64,000 nucleotides of DNA from Candidatus Methylobacter titanis (lineage in GTDB: Bacteria; Pseudomonadota; Gammaproteobacteria; Methylococcales; Methylomonadaceae): the NCBI GenBank assembly GCA_029946125.1, contig JAQSDX010000005.1, positions 1-64,000 of the forward strand. The letters run 5' to 3'. The notes below the pieces were generated by a model. It was not told the origin of the DNA. It was given only the letters and a program-made list of their open reading frames with translations, and made no database searches. The position numbers were made by a program, and so were the translations under genes. This document shows positions 50,720-59,959 of this stretch, in pieces (position 1 is the first letter of the stretch; every line of letters starts with the position of its first letter).

Positions 50720-51699
50720 GGAAAAAATTTGTCGGATGGTATGTAAGTTAAGAGTTGTTCGCTGCAGTAATGCATCATCTCCTGCTCCAGTTCTTGTTTA
50801 TACGAAACCATCCCTTGTTGACTCACCAAGGGGCCTGCAAAAAGTTTTTCTTCGGGATAAAGTTTATGCACTTTTTTAAAGAAATTCTCCGGCAGTCTGA
50901 ATACGCCAAGACTGACCGAGTGCAACAGGTTTAGATCGATACGGGAAAAAACCTGCTCGAATAATTGCCGATACTGCTGTTGATAGCCTTTTTGATAAAG
51001 CAACGGATCGAAGCGCAGTCCGATTTGCCAGCCTTGTTGCTGCAATTTGACCAATGCATCCAGACGCCGCTGTACCGATGGCGCTTTGTCCTCGACTTTT
51101 GCGGCTATTTCATCCGGGGACAGACTGAACGCCACGATACATCGTGGCAAGGGTTCGCGGTTTAACAGGCTTCTGACCTGGGTGCTTTTGGTTCTTAGTT
51201 CCAGCCAGGCATTGGGCAGTGTGGCAAAAAACGGCAAAAACTGCTCGGCAAACCGGGTTACCGGCTCCAAAGCCAGACTGTCGCAATCGTAGCCGGAAAA
51301 AAAATGCAGGTTTTCGTCCGGTGATTCGGCACATAGTTGGCGGATGTCTTGCTGGAAATCCTCGTAATTGACAAACAGCAGGTAATTGGCCGACTGATAC
51401 ATGCCCTGTAAAAAACAGTAACGGCAATCGTACAGACAGTTGAGCATGTGCGAGAAATAATAATTTCTTGTCGCCCCGATGCCGTAACCCGGCGGAGCAG
51501 GCAGCGCAAAGTTTTTATATTTTTCCGCCAATATCAAGGCAGGCTGTTGCTTTTGCAGGCGAAAGTTTTGCGCTTTGGGGTTAAACACTTCGCCGTAACG
51601 GCCACAGGTTATTTTTCTGGCTTGGGGAAATCGCGCCACAATATCGAGAACACGTGGGTGCTGCAAGATAGCTTGTTCTATATAAATGGTTTCAATCAT
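50707..51699 (-). CDS. SPL-family radical SAM protein
   Basis: A 330-residue protein of the spore photoproduct lyase-like radical SAM family. The cluster-binding motif is CLYDCRYC (C-x3-C-x2-C), then FLQGMYQ. YGIGATRNYYFSHMLN precedes it, as in SplB relatives. In non-sporulating bacteria these proteins have no settled role; DNA repair of thymine dimers is one guess. It is transcribed with the SDR gene, which overlaps it by 13 bp. Confidence 0.87.
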   Translation of the reverse strand: MIETIYIEQAILQHPRVLDIVARFPQARKITCGRYGEVFNPKAQNFRLQKQQPALILAEKYKNFALPAPPGYGIGATRNYYFSHMLNCLYDCRYCFLQGMYQSANYLLFVNYEDFQQDIRQLCAESPDENLHFFSGYDCDSLALEPVTRFAEQFLPFFATLPNAWLELRTKSTQVRSLLNREPLPRCIVAFSLSPDEIAAKVEDKAPSVQRRLDALVKLQQQGWQIGLRFDPLLYQKGYQQQYRQLFEQVFSRIDLNLLHSVSLGVFRLPENFFKKVHKLYPEEKLFAGPLVSQQGMVSYKQELEQEMMHYCSEQLLTYIPSDKFFPCTL

Positions 51700-51823
51700 A
51701 AGTTCTGTTTATCGTTTGGTACGGCTAATGTAGCACAGCTTGCCAGATCAAAAGCCTTGTGATTTATTATGCCGACCTCATATAGGGTAAAATACTTTCA
51801 ACTCAACCAACACATTAACCAGC

Positions 51824-52651
51824 ATGAAAATACATAAAATAGGATTTATCGGCGGCGGTAATATGGCATCCAGTCTGATTAGCGGATTGATTGCCAGCGG
51901 ACATACACCGGAGCAGATTTGGGTGTCGGATATTAACCCGGACACGCTGACTGACCTGGCGAAACAACTGCACATTAATACTTCGGTTAACAATGACGAC
52001 ATCATCAATGCGGTCGATGTCGTGGTTTTAGCGGTCAAGCCGCAGACACTGAGCGCCGTGGCACAAAGCGTTGCTGCGCTAATTCAGCAAAAAAAATCGC
52101 TGGTGGTCTCTATTGCCGCCGGTATAAACCAGAACAGTTTAAGCCGCTGGTTAGGCGCTGATACCGCGATAGTGCGTTGCATGCCCAACACCCCGGCACT
52201 GGTATTGACCGGCGCTACCGCCTTGCATGCCAACGACAAGGTGACAGCTGAACAACGCGATCTGGCGGAAAACATCTTACGGTCGGTCGGCATTGCGCTG
52301 TGGGTTAACGATGAAGCCGAGTTGGACGCGGTGACCGCCGTTTCCGGCAGCGGCCCCGCCTATTATTTCCTGCTGATGGAAGCCATGGAAAAAGCCGCAT
52401 TAGAGCTGGGTTTGAGCGAACAGACCGCGCGTTTACTGGTACAACAGACGGCATTGGGCGCGGCCAAAATAGCGCTGGAATCGGCCGAATCGCCGGAACA
52501 GTTACGCAAGCGCGTCACCTCTCCCGGCGGCACGACCCAGCAGGCTATAGAAACGTTTGAGCAAGGCGGTTTTACCGAGCTGGTGTCAAAAGCCTTACAT
52601 GCGGCACGAGACCGATCTATTGAAATGTCTAAACAAATGGAGAACTTCTAA
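51824..52651 (+). CDS. proC: Pyrroline-5-carboxylate reductase
   Basis: ProC reduces pyrroline-5-carboxylate to proline. The 275-residue protein has the NADPH motif GFIGGGNMASSLISG, the central AVKPQ segment and the substrate region VSGSGPAYYFLLMEAMEKAA, and the C-terminal TSPGGTTQQAIETFEQGGF. Its stop overlaps the yggT ATG by one base. The upstream partner yggS is not adjacent in this genome (25763). Confidence 0.97.
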   Translation: MKIHKIGFIGGGNMASSLISGLIASGHTPEQIWVSDINPDTLTDLAKQLHINTSVNNDDIINAVDVVVLAVKPQTLSAVAQSVAALIQQKKSLVVSIAAGINQNSLSRWLGADTAIVRCMPNTPALVLTGATALHANDKVTAEQRDLAENILRSVGIALWVNDEAELDAVTAVSGSGPAYYFLLMEAMEKAALELGLSEQTARLLVQQTALGAAKIALESAESPEQLRKRVTSPGGTTQQAIETFEQGGFTELVSKALHAARDRSIEMSKQMENF

Positions 52652-53226
52652 TGGGTTCAAGCTACATGGCCGATCCGGCTATTTTTATCATCGATTCGCT
52701 GTTTTCTCTGTATATTTTAGCGGTGTTACTGCGCTTTTTATTGCAATGGTGCGGCGCCGATTTTTACAACCCAATTTCCCAGTTTCTGGTCAAAGTGACG
52801 CACCCGCCGTTAAAACTGCTACGCCGCTTTGTTCCGTCTATCGGAAAAATAGATACGTCGTCGCTGGTTCTGGTATTTGGCCTGCAAATGCTGGCCGATT
52901 TTTCCATATTACTGCTGAAGGGCATCGCTATCAGTATCGGCGCATTGACGATTTTATCGTTGACCCAGCTGGTTTCGTTGCTGATCAATATCTTCATCTA
53001 TGCGGTATTTGCCAGAGCCATTCTCAGCTGGCTGAATCCCGGCTCGTTTAATGCCGCATCGTCTATCTTGAACAGCCTGACCGAACCTGTGCTTGATCTT
53101 TGCCGCAAATTCATTCCCGATCTGGGCGGCATTGACTTGTCGCCTTTAGCCGCGTTAATGCTATTGCAACTGGCAAAAATGGTGGTGCTGCCGCCGCTGC
53201 ATCAATTAGCCAATTTGATTGGTTAA
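52651..53226 (+). CDS. yggT: YggT family membrane protein
   Basis: A 191-residue membrane protein with a duplicated YGGT domain: FYNPISQFLVKVTHPPLKLLRR in the first half and LNSLTEPVLDLCRKFIPDLGGIDLSPL in the second. Family members sit next to proC and relate to cell-division and osmotic balance, but the function is not established. ATG overlaps the proC stop. Confidence 0.93.
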   Translation: MGSSYMADPAIFIIDSLFSLYILAVLLRFLLQWCGADFYNPISQFLVKVTHPPLKLLRRFVPSIGKIDTSSLVLVFGLQMLADFSILLLKGIAISIGALTILSLTQLVSLLINIFIYAVFARAILSWLNPGSFNAASSILNSLTEPVLDLCRKFIPDLGGIDLSPLAALMLLQLAKMVVLPPLHQLANLIG

Positions 53227-53238
53227 ACCGGTGATCGG

Positions 53239-53490
53239 TTGAACGGGTACCGCTGGCAACATTGCGTTTTGACGCAGAAGCTCCCTGTTCAACCCAAGGC
53301 CGGCAAGAATGAATGGTCGGGACTGCAGGGCGACAGATTAAAACTCAGGATCAAGGCGGCGCCAGTCGACGGCAAAGCCATCCGTATCTGATCGGGTTTA
53401 TAGCCGATGAGTTCGCCAAAGAAATCCCCATACCTGTCTGATGCGCTGCAATTCGATCTTTCCTTGTTACGATTGCGATTTAAAGACTAA
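53239..53490 (+). pseudogene. yggU: Frameshifted yggU (DUF167) gene
   Basis: Directly after yggT, the frame reads YRWQ...LPVQPKAGKNEWSGLQGDRLKLRIKAAPVDGKA, a clear YggU/DUF167 protein, and then stops (TGA) because one base appears to be missing in GGCAAAGCC-ATCC. In the +1 frame it continues PYLIGFIADEFAKE until another stop at 53439, and the terminal LRLRFKD occurs in yet another frame. At least two frameshifts, so it is inactive unless they are sequence errors. A TTG at 53239 is the likely old start. Confidence 0.7.
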
Positions 53491-53604
53491 AAAACGGCCA
53501 TGATGAAGCCAAGGTTTTTTGTCTTGCACCTTTTGCCTTTCGCCTGCTCTTCCAGTATCTTTGCCCTATCATTTATTTTCCCTGGAAAAAACCACACCTC
53601 AGCC

Positions 53605-54600
53605 ATGCAAACACGCACTTTTTCAGCCAGTATTTTTCTGGTTTGTTTTCTTTTTTTATGTGGCAGCCAGTCTGCACTTGCCAAAAAAATGTACCGTTGG
53701 GTAAATGAAAATGGCGAAACCATTTTCTCCGATCAGGTTCCGCCGGAACAGTCTCAATATCGGCGAGAATCGCTAAGCGACAAAGGCCGGGTTCTTGCCG
53801 TCACCGAAAAGGCAAAAACAAAAGAACAGCAGGCGATGGATGAACGACTGAGTACCCTGAAAAAAGCTCAGGAAGAAATCATCGCCCAGCAACAAGCTAA
53901 CGACAAAGTGCTGCTCAGCACCTTCCGTAATGTGAAGGACATGGAAGAGAGTATTTACGCAACCCTACAGACTCTGGATGCTCAACGAAACGTGGCTCAG
54001 GGCAATTTAAAACGGGTAGAAAATCAACTGGGAATACAGCAAAAGAAAGCCGCAGAACTCGAACGTAACGGCAAAAAAATGACAAAAGATTTGCTGAGTG
54101 ACATCAAACAAACAGAAGCACAGATACAAGTTGCTTATGCCGAAATAAACAAACAGATCGAAAAAAAGAATCGGGCCAAGGCCGAATTTGAAGCCGACAT
54201 CGAACGTTTTACATTTTTAACCCGGGACCATAAAGACCCCTCTAAAGAATCTGACAAGATTGCAGAGAATAAAGTTGCCGATGACATGGGTTTATACACC
54301 TGCCGGACTGATGAGCTTTGCGTAAAGGCTTGGATGAGCGCGCATGAGTTCATCAAAACGCATGCCACAACACCGATTGATACCGATACTGACAAATTGA
54401 TTCTGGGCAGGGCACCAGCAACCGACAGCGACCTGAGCTTGGCGATTTCAAAAATAGAAGATGAAAACAAAAAAAAGCAGCTTTTCCTTAACATTCGCTG
54501 TTGGGAATCATCGGCAGGCACTGAACTCTGCGCCAGCCAGAAAGTGCGTGACATAAGGACGGCGTTCAGGCCGTTTATTGAAGCTGCGGTGGGTGAGTAA
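53605..54600 (+). CDS. DUF4124-containing secreted protein with a coiled coil
   Basis: A 331-residue protein. ATG 53605 starts a signal peptide (FSASIFLVCFLFLCGSQSALA), and then the DUF4124 motif KMYRWVNENGETIFSDQVP. The central part (about 90-220) is a long charged helix. Four cysteines lie in the C-terminal third. DUF4124 proteins are periplasmic with unknown roles. The longer frame from 53500 is not used because it puts a second hydrophobic leader ahead of the real one. Confidence 0.83.
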   Translation: MQTRTFSASIFLVCFLFLCGSQSALAKKMYRWVNENGETIFSDQVPPEQSQYRRESLSDKGRVLAVTEKAKTKEQQAMDERLSTLKKAQEEIIAQQQANDKVLLSTFRNVKDMEESIYATLQTLDAQRNVAQGNLKRVENQLGIQQKKAAELERNGKKMTKDLLSDIKQTEAQIQVAYAEINKQIEKKNRAKAEFEADIERFTFLTRDHKDPSKESDKIAENKVADDMGLYTCRTDELCVKAWMSAHEFIKTHATTPIDTDTDKLILGRAPATDSDLSLAISKIEDENKKKQLFLNIRCWESSAGTELCASQKVRDIRTAFRPFIEAAVGE

Positions 54601-54721
54601 TGAGCCAGCACGCGGCGAATTCGACCAACGTTTCAACGACTATCGGAAGTGCCGTCTGACGGGGTTCATCGCTTTTGCGCTCACGTTGCCGTTTACAGGC
54701 AAGGGCCGTAGGATTCGATCA

Positions 54722-54810
54722 GACACGAAGTTTTTACCTTGGATTTTCTTCGTGTCTCGGCAACTGCTCCATGCGTTGCTCTACCTCCTGCATCCATGCA
54801 AGTCGTTCGT
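54722..54810 (+). repeat. Dispersed repeat, family B copy 3
   Basis: GACACGAAG (54722-54730) and CTTCGTGTC (54749-54757) flank a short loop; the shared body TCTCGGCAACTGCTCC..TGCGTTGCTCTACC and TGCATCCATGCAAGTCGTTCG follows. It lies 12 bp before the argB stop codon (minus), in the DUF4124-argB convergent gap. It differs from the 31098 copy at only a few bases. Confidence 0.8.
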
Positions 54811-54821
54811 GGTGGAATTCC

Positions 54822-55733
<912 letters not shown>

Positions 55734-55782
55734 TTATGGGTGATGTTACGTATTGGCCACGAAAAGCACGAAAATGTTTAAA

Positions 55783-55816
55783 GGGGTGTGCTGTAAGTTG
55801 GGGTGTGCTGTAAGTT
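55783..55816 (+). repeat. Tandem 17-bp direct repeat
   Basis: GGGGTGTGCTGTAAGTT occurs twice without a gap (55783-55799 and 55800-55816) between argB and pyrC'. No function is evident. Slippage is the likely origin. Confidence 0.85.
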
Positions 55817-55851
55817 ATTGTTACCCCGTTTGTCATTTAAGCACAATGACA

Positions 55852-55938
55852 TTGTAGGAGCGGGGCCATGCCCGCGCCATTTGAACAGGGATTGCAAAGT
55901 TGTCGCTCCTTCTTCGCGGACATGGCCCGCTCCTACAA
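55852..55938. repeat. REP-like inverted pair at the end of pyrC'
   Basis: Left arm TTGTAGGAGCGGGGCCATG then CCCGCG (55852-55876) and right arm CGCGGACATGGCCCGCTCC then TACAA (55915-55938) are inverted copies with one insertion, separated by about 38 bp. The right arm contains the pyrC' stop codon (TAG at 55933-55935). The shared core GTAGGAGCGGGC recalls Pseudomonas REP elements and the palindrome at 35382. Confidence 0.75.
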
Positions 55939-57210
55939 GCGGTGAATGATTTTGCCTGCCTGCAAAGTATGGGTTACCCGGCCTTTCAGGGTTTGCCCCC
56001 AAAACGGCGTGTTAACGCCCTGGCTTTTCCAGTTTTCCGAATTAATCTGCCAGTCGAGTTCCGGGTCGAAAATACATACATCGGCTGAGAAGCCGGGCGT
56101 TAACGCGCCGCTGTTTAAGCGCAGCACCCGCGCCGGATTGGCGCTTAAGCAGGCGATGCCCTGTTTCAGGGTTATCGCGTGCCGTGTGACCAGTTTCAGC
56201 ATTAACGGCAACAGGTTTTCCAAGGATGACATCCCCGGTTCGGTTTCCGGGAACGCACCCAGCTTGGCGTCCAGATCATGCGGCTGATGATCGGAACAGA
56301 TGCTGTTGATCGTGCCGACGGCTAGCCCTCGTCTTAAATACTGCCTATCTTCTTCGGTACGCAATGGCGGCAACACATGATAAGCGCTGTCAAAAGGCTT
56401 CATGTCGTTTTCAGTCAGATGCAGTTGATGGATGGAGACATCGGCACTGACTTTCAAGCCATATTTTTTGGCCTGATGTATTTTAATCACTGATCGTTTG
56501 CAGCTTAACTGGCCAAAATGTACTCGGCAGCCGGTCAGCTCGGCCAGTTCCAGGCATTGTGCCAGAGCGATGGTTTCGGCGGCTTCGGGAATGCTGGGCA
56601 AACCGTAGCGGGTGGCGACTACGCCTTCATGGGCGCAACCGTTATTGCCCAACCAAAAATCATTAGGCCGGAACATCAATAACAAATCATGACTGGCCGC
56701 ATATTCCATGGCTCGTCTTAAAATCAACAGATTTTTCACCGGCCGATTGGCATTACCGACCGCTATGCAGCCAGCTTGTTTCAGCGATAGCATCGAGCTG
56801 AGTTCGGTGCCTTCCAGTTTCTGGGTGAGGGCGCCAATTACATAAATTTGCGGGTAATCGGCTTTTTCTGCCAGCTCCTTGATCAGCTCGACCACGGCGG
56901 TGGTATCGATCACCGGCACGGTATCCGGTTGCAGGCACAGGGTGGTAACACCGGCAGCGGCAGCGGCACGCACTTCGCTTTTAAAGGTCGCTTTGCGGCT
57001 GTGTCCCATATCCCGCAAACGCGTACTTAAGTCGATAAAGCCGGGACAGACGATTTGATTTTCGGCATTGATAACCGTATCCGGTTTAAATCCAGCCGGT
57101 TCGTCAGTCACCGACACAATCTTGCCGCCTTTGATATACACGGAACCGATGCGATCGATGTCGTTGGCCGGATCGATGATCCTGCCGTGATTTATGTGAA
57201 TTTTCATCAT
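55933..57210 (-). CDS. pyrX: Dihydroorotase-like protein PyrC' (probably non-catalytic)
   Basis: A 425-residue dihydroorotase-fold protein. The metal-binding HxH of true dihydroorotases (GFIDxHxHxR) is replaced: here [11 protein letters not shown] has no histidine. DHQPHD and the C-terminal barrel are present. In Pseudomonas an inactive PyrC' pairs with PyrB to form the ATCase dodecamer; the pyrB overlap (4 bp) supports the same here. Start ATG 57210, GGGAG upstream. A separate active dihydroorotase must exist elsewhere. Symbol pyrX follows that usage. Confidence 0.9.
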   Translation of the reverse strand: MMKIHINHGRIIDPANDIDRIGSVYIKGGKIVSVTDEPAGFKPDTVINAENQIVCPGFIDLSTRLRDMGHSRKATFKSEVRAAAAAGVTTLCLQPDTVPVIDTTAVVELIKELAEKADYPQIYVIGALTQKLEGTELSSMLSLKQAGCIAVGNANRPVKNLLILRRAMEYAASHDLLLMFRPNDFWLGNNGCAHEGVVATRYGLPSIPEAAETIALAQCLELAELTGCRVHFGQLSCKRSVIKIHQAKKYGLKVSADVSIHQLHLTENDMKPFDSAYHVLPPLRTEEDRQYLRRGLAVGTINSICSDHQPHDLDAKLGAFPETEPGMSSLENLLPLMLKLVTRHAITLKQGIACLSANPARVLRLNSGALTPGFSADVCIFDPELDWQINSENWKSQGVNTPFWGQTLKGRVTHTLQAGKIIHRL

Positions 57211-58268
57211 GCAACTCCCTTATCGCCAGGGATGGTGTGTATGCCACTAGCCGATAGGGAATCGGCGTGGCGATCGCCAGGGATGGTGTGTATGCCGCTA
57301 AACCTACCGGGAGCAGGTGCGGTTTGCATCGCCATGGCCATGATGGCCATGCGCACCGCGATGCCGTTGCTGACTTGTTTGAGTATTACCGACTGCGGGC
57401 CGTCCGCGACTTTGGAATCAATCTCTACGCCCCGGTTGATAGGACCTGGGTGCATCACGATAGCATCGGGTTTGGCGATTTTGAGTTTTTCTTCGGTCAG
57501 TCCGAAACACTTGAAATACTCGCTTTCGCTGGGCAGTAGCGCCGAACTCATGCGTTCTTTCTGCAAACGCAGCATCATCACCACATCAATATCTTTAAGC
57601 CCTTCGGTTAAATTATGCGAAACGTTCACGCCTAAACTTTCCACATGCGCGGGCAATAAGGTTTTGGGCGCAATCACTCTGACTTCGGCGGCACCCAGGG
57701 TATTTAATGCCTGGATCTCCGAGCGCGCCACTCGAGAATGCAATATATCGCCGATAATGGCGACTCTGAGGCTGGAAAAATCCGGTTTGAGCTGGCGTAT
57801 CGTAAACATGTCCAGCATCGCCTGCGTCGGGTGCGCGTGCTGCCCATCGCCGGCATTGATTACGCTGATATGCGACGCGGTTTGCTGGGCGATAAAATGC
57901 GCCGCGCCGCTGAGTGCATGGCGCACCACAAACATATCGACAAACATGGCTTCCAGATTGCGGATGGTGTCGAGCAGACTTTCGCCTTTTGACGTGGCCG
58001 AGGTGGCGATATTCATATTGATGACATCGGCGGACAGACGCGTCGCTGCCAATTCGAAGGTTGTTCGGGTGCGGGTACTGTTTTCAAAAAACAGATTGAC
58101 GATGGTTTTGCCGCGCAACAGCGGAACTTTTTTAACCTGGTGCTCCGACATCCCGGCGAATGACTCGGCAGTATCGAGAATTTCGGTTAATAAGCTCTTG
58201 CTCAGGCCTTCGATGGTCAAAAAATGTTTGAGCTTGCCTTCCGTATTTAATTGCAGGTTATCAGTCAT
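57207..58268 (-). CDS. pyrB: Aspartate carbamoyltransferase catalytic subunit with a repeat-encoded C-terminal tail
   Basis: PyrB condenses carbamoyl phosphate and aspartate. The 353-residue protein has the carbamoyl-phosphate motif [21 protein letters not shown] and the aspartate region in [21 protein letters not shown]. The conserved core ends near [12 protein letters not shown]; about 36 more residues follow, [17 protein letters not shown] and GIHTIPGDK, encoded by two copies of repeat A. The tail keeps the TGA/ATG overlap with pyrC' intact. Confidence 0.95.
   Translation of the reverse strand: MTDNLQLNTEGKLKHFLTIEGLSKSLLTEILDTAESFAGMSEHQVKKVPLLRGKTIVNLFFENSTRTRTTFELAATRLSADVINMNIATSATSKGESLLDTIRNLEAMFVDMFVVRHALSGAAHFIAQQTASHISVINAGDGQHAHPTQAMLDMFTIRQLKPDFSSLRVAIIGDILHSRVARSEIQALNTLGAAEVRVIAPKTLLPAHVESLGVNVSHNLTEGLKDIDVVMMLRLQKERMSSALLPSESEYFKCFGLTEEKLKIAKPDAIVMHPGPINRGVEIDSKVADGPQSVILKQVSNGIAVRMAIMAMAMQTAPAPGRFSGIHTIPGDRHADSLSASGIHTIPGDKGVA
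57222..57317 (-). repeat. Dispersed repeat A, two tandem copies at the end of pyrB
   Basis: Minus-strand stems CCTGC-TCCCG-GTAGG (57317-57303) and CCGAT-TCCCT-ATCGG (57265-57251). The conserved motif GGCATACACACCATCCCTGG then CGAT occurs at 57296-57273 and 57245-57222, 51 bp apart. The second stem differs from the first at several bases yet pairs perfectly. Both copies are inside the coding frame. Confidence 0.85.
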
Positions 58269-58271
58269 TGC

Positions 58272-58778
58272 TTATGCCACTGCTTCAATAGTTTCCAGGT
58301 GAACGGCCAAGGGTTCCGGTCCGGTCAATTTAATCCGTTGATCCGGATCTAAGGTAATGCTGGTACCAACACAATCGGGATTTAACGGGATTTGCCTGCC
58401 GTCGCGCTCTATCAGTACCGCCAGCACGATCTGGTTCGGCCTGCCGTAATCGAAAATTTCATTCATCGCGGCACGTATGGTTCTGCCGGTATAAAAAACA
58501 TCATCGATCAGGATAAGGTCTCGGCCTTCAATGTGAGTCGGCAACTGGCTCGGCTTTACATTGGGGTTAACGCCGATTTGCGAAAAATCGTCCCGGTAAA
58601 ATGAGATATCCAGCAGCCCCAAAGGTTCGCTGATATGTAAACGGCGGTGCATTTGCTCGGCAATCCAGACGCCGCCGGTACGGATGCCTATCATCAGCGG
58701 ATTAACCAGCTGTCGTTCATCGATAATGCGTTTTAGCTCAGCTTCCAGGTGATTTAATAATTCGGGTATTGCTAACAC
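58272..58778 (-). CDS. pyrR: Bifunctional pyr operon regulator / uracil phosphoribosyltransferase
   Basis: A 168-residue PyrR-type protein. The PRPP-binding loop is DLILIDDVFYTGRTIRAAM. In Gram-positives PyrR is an RNA-binding attenuator; in Pseudomonas-type gammaproteobacteria it regulates the downstream pyrBC' genes. Start is GTG at 58778, abutting the ruvX stop. The pyrR-pyrB-pyrC' order is the same as in Pseudomonas. Confidence 0.94.
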   Translation of the reverse strand: MLAIPELLNHLEAELKRIIDERQLVNPLMIGIRTGGVWIAEQMHRRLHISEPLGLLDISFYRDDFSQIGVNPNVKPSQLPTHIEGRDLILIDDVFYTGRTIRAAMNEIFDYGRPNQIVLAVLIERDGRQIPLNPDCVGTSITLDPDQRIKLTGPEPLAVHLETIEAVA

Positions 58779-59237
58779 TTAATAGTCCTTTCTTGTACGG
58801 TCATTTAACCAGGTTTGCAAGATAAGCTGGGCGGCGAGTTGATCTTGCACTTCCCAGAGTTTGCTTGCACTGACGCTGACTTCATCAAACAGTAGTTGTT
58901 TGGCCTCATAGGTCGACAGGGTCTCATCCTGCTGGAAAACCGGCAGTTGATAACGGCCTTCCAGCTGTCGGCAAAATTTTAACATACGCGGCGTTACCGG
59001 GTTGTCAGAGCCGTCGGCCTGCTTTGATATGCCGACCACTAAACCGGCCGGCCGCCATTCTTGTATCAGCTTGCCGATGATTTCCCAGTTAGGGATTTGA
59101 TTGATCGAGCGTATGGTTTGTAGTGGACTTGCGCTAACTGTGGTCGTTTGACCGACCGCTGTGCCTATCTTTTTAGTACCGAAATCGAAACCCAAATAGG
59201 TATCGGTGTTGGCTTTGGCTAGTAAGGGGTCTTGCAT
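58779..59237 (-). CDS. ruvX: Putative Holliday junction resolvase / pre-16S rRNA nuclease
   Basis: A 152-residue RNase H-fold protein of the YqgF family: YLGFDFGTKKIGTAVG contains the first catalytic Asp, VVGISKQADGS the middle strand, and DETLSTYEAKQLL the glutamate motif. It is needed for 16S rRNA 5' maturation in E. coli. Upstream of pyrR, abutting its start codon. Confidence 0.94.
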   Translation of the reverse strand: MQDPLLAKANTDTYLGFDFGTKKIGTAVGQTTTVSASPLQTIRSINQIPNWEIIGKLIQEWRPAGLVVGISKQADGSDNPVTPRMLKFCRQLEGRYQLPVFQQDETLSTYEAKQLLFDEVSVSASKLWEVQDQLAAQLILQTWLNDRTRKDY

Positions 59238-59244
59238 AGTTTAT

Positions 59245-59288
59245 ATCGCCAGGGATGGTGTGTATGCCGCAAACCTGCCGGGAGCAGG
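59245..59288 (-). repeat. Dispersed repeat A, single intergenic copy
   Basis: Minus strand stem CCTGC-TCCCG-GCAGG (59288-59274), then GGCATACACACCATCCCTGG and CGAT (59268-59245). It sits between yqgE and ruvX, ending 7 bp before the ruvX start, where it may occupy the ribosome-binding region. Confidence 0.85.
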
Positions 59289-59355
59289 TGCGGCGTCTGG
59301 TTGGTATTCAAAGAAAGATTAGGCTGAAGGTCACAGGCAATACAGTTACCCAAAA

Positions 59356-59919
59356 TTAGCCATGTCCTGCCGGGGCAGTCAATTGATTAATATCAATGCC
59401 GATCTGGTCGGCTGCCGCATTCCAGCGCAAGTTAACGGGCGTATCAAATATAATTTGTTTACCGCAAGGCGTATTAAGCCAGGCATTATCCAGGATCTCT
59501 TTTTCCAATTGCCCTGCGCCCCAACCGGCATAGCCTAACGCGACCAGATACTGTTCTGGGCCTACGCCTGTGGCAATGGCTTCAAGTACATCACGTGAAG
59601 TTGTCAGGGAAATGGTCTCTGAAACGGCTATGGTTGCATGCCAATCTCCACCGGAAGTATGTATCACGAAGCCGTGTTGCTGTTGCACCGGGCCACCTGC
59701 AAAAATCGGCATTTCGGCGGCAGCGGGCGAGGTGACGTCTATACCCATCTGTTTAAAAATTTCGCCCAGCTTCATGTCCGTTGATCGATTAATGACGATA
59801 CCTAATGCACCGTCTTCATTATGTTGACACAAATAGGTAACCGTATGAAAAAAATTGGGATCCGCCAGAGTGGGCATGGCGATAATAAACTGGTTGGTTA
59901 AGTAAGTAGCTTGGTTCAT
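59356..59919 (-). CDS. YqgE/AlgH family protein
   Basis: A 187-residue protein of the YqgE/AlgH family, whose role is not settled; in Pseudomonas the gene (algH) affects alginate regulation. The pattern begins TNQFIIAMPTLADPNFFHTVTYLCQH, then GALGIVINR, FAGGPVQQQHGFVIH and GYAGWGAGQLEKEI (landmarks). ATG 59919 is chosen over 59934. Normally between tonB/gshB and ruvX, as here. Confidence 0.93.
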   Translation of the reverse strand: MNQATYLTNQFIIAMPTLADPNFFHTVTYLCQHNEDGALGIVINRSTDMKLGEIFKQMGIDVTSPAAAEMPIFAGGPVQQQHGFVIHTSGGDWHATIAVSETISLTTSRDVLEAIATGVGPEQYLVALGYAGWGAGQLEKEILDNAWLNTPCGKQIIFDTPVNLRWNAAADQIGIDINQLTAPAGHG

Positions 59920-59959
59920 GGATCTTAGTATCAAAGTTTATAGTCACTTAAGCAACTGT

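Noticed and set aside
53500-53604. Longer start of the DUF4124 protein
   Set aside because: It would place an extra hydrophobic leader before a normal signal peptide; ATG 53605 gives a standard secreted protein.
57055-58302. Long plus-strand open frame of 415 codons opposite pyrB
   Set aside because: It is antisense to the clearly conserved pyrB and shows no family pattern; its length reflects codon bias of pyrB.
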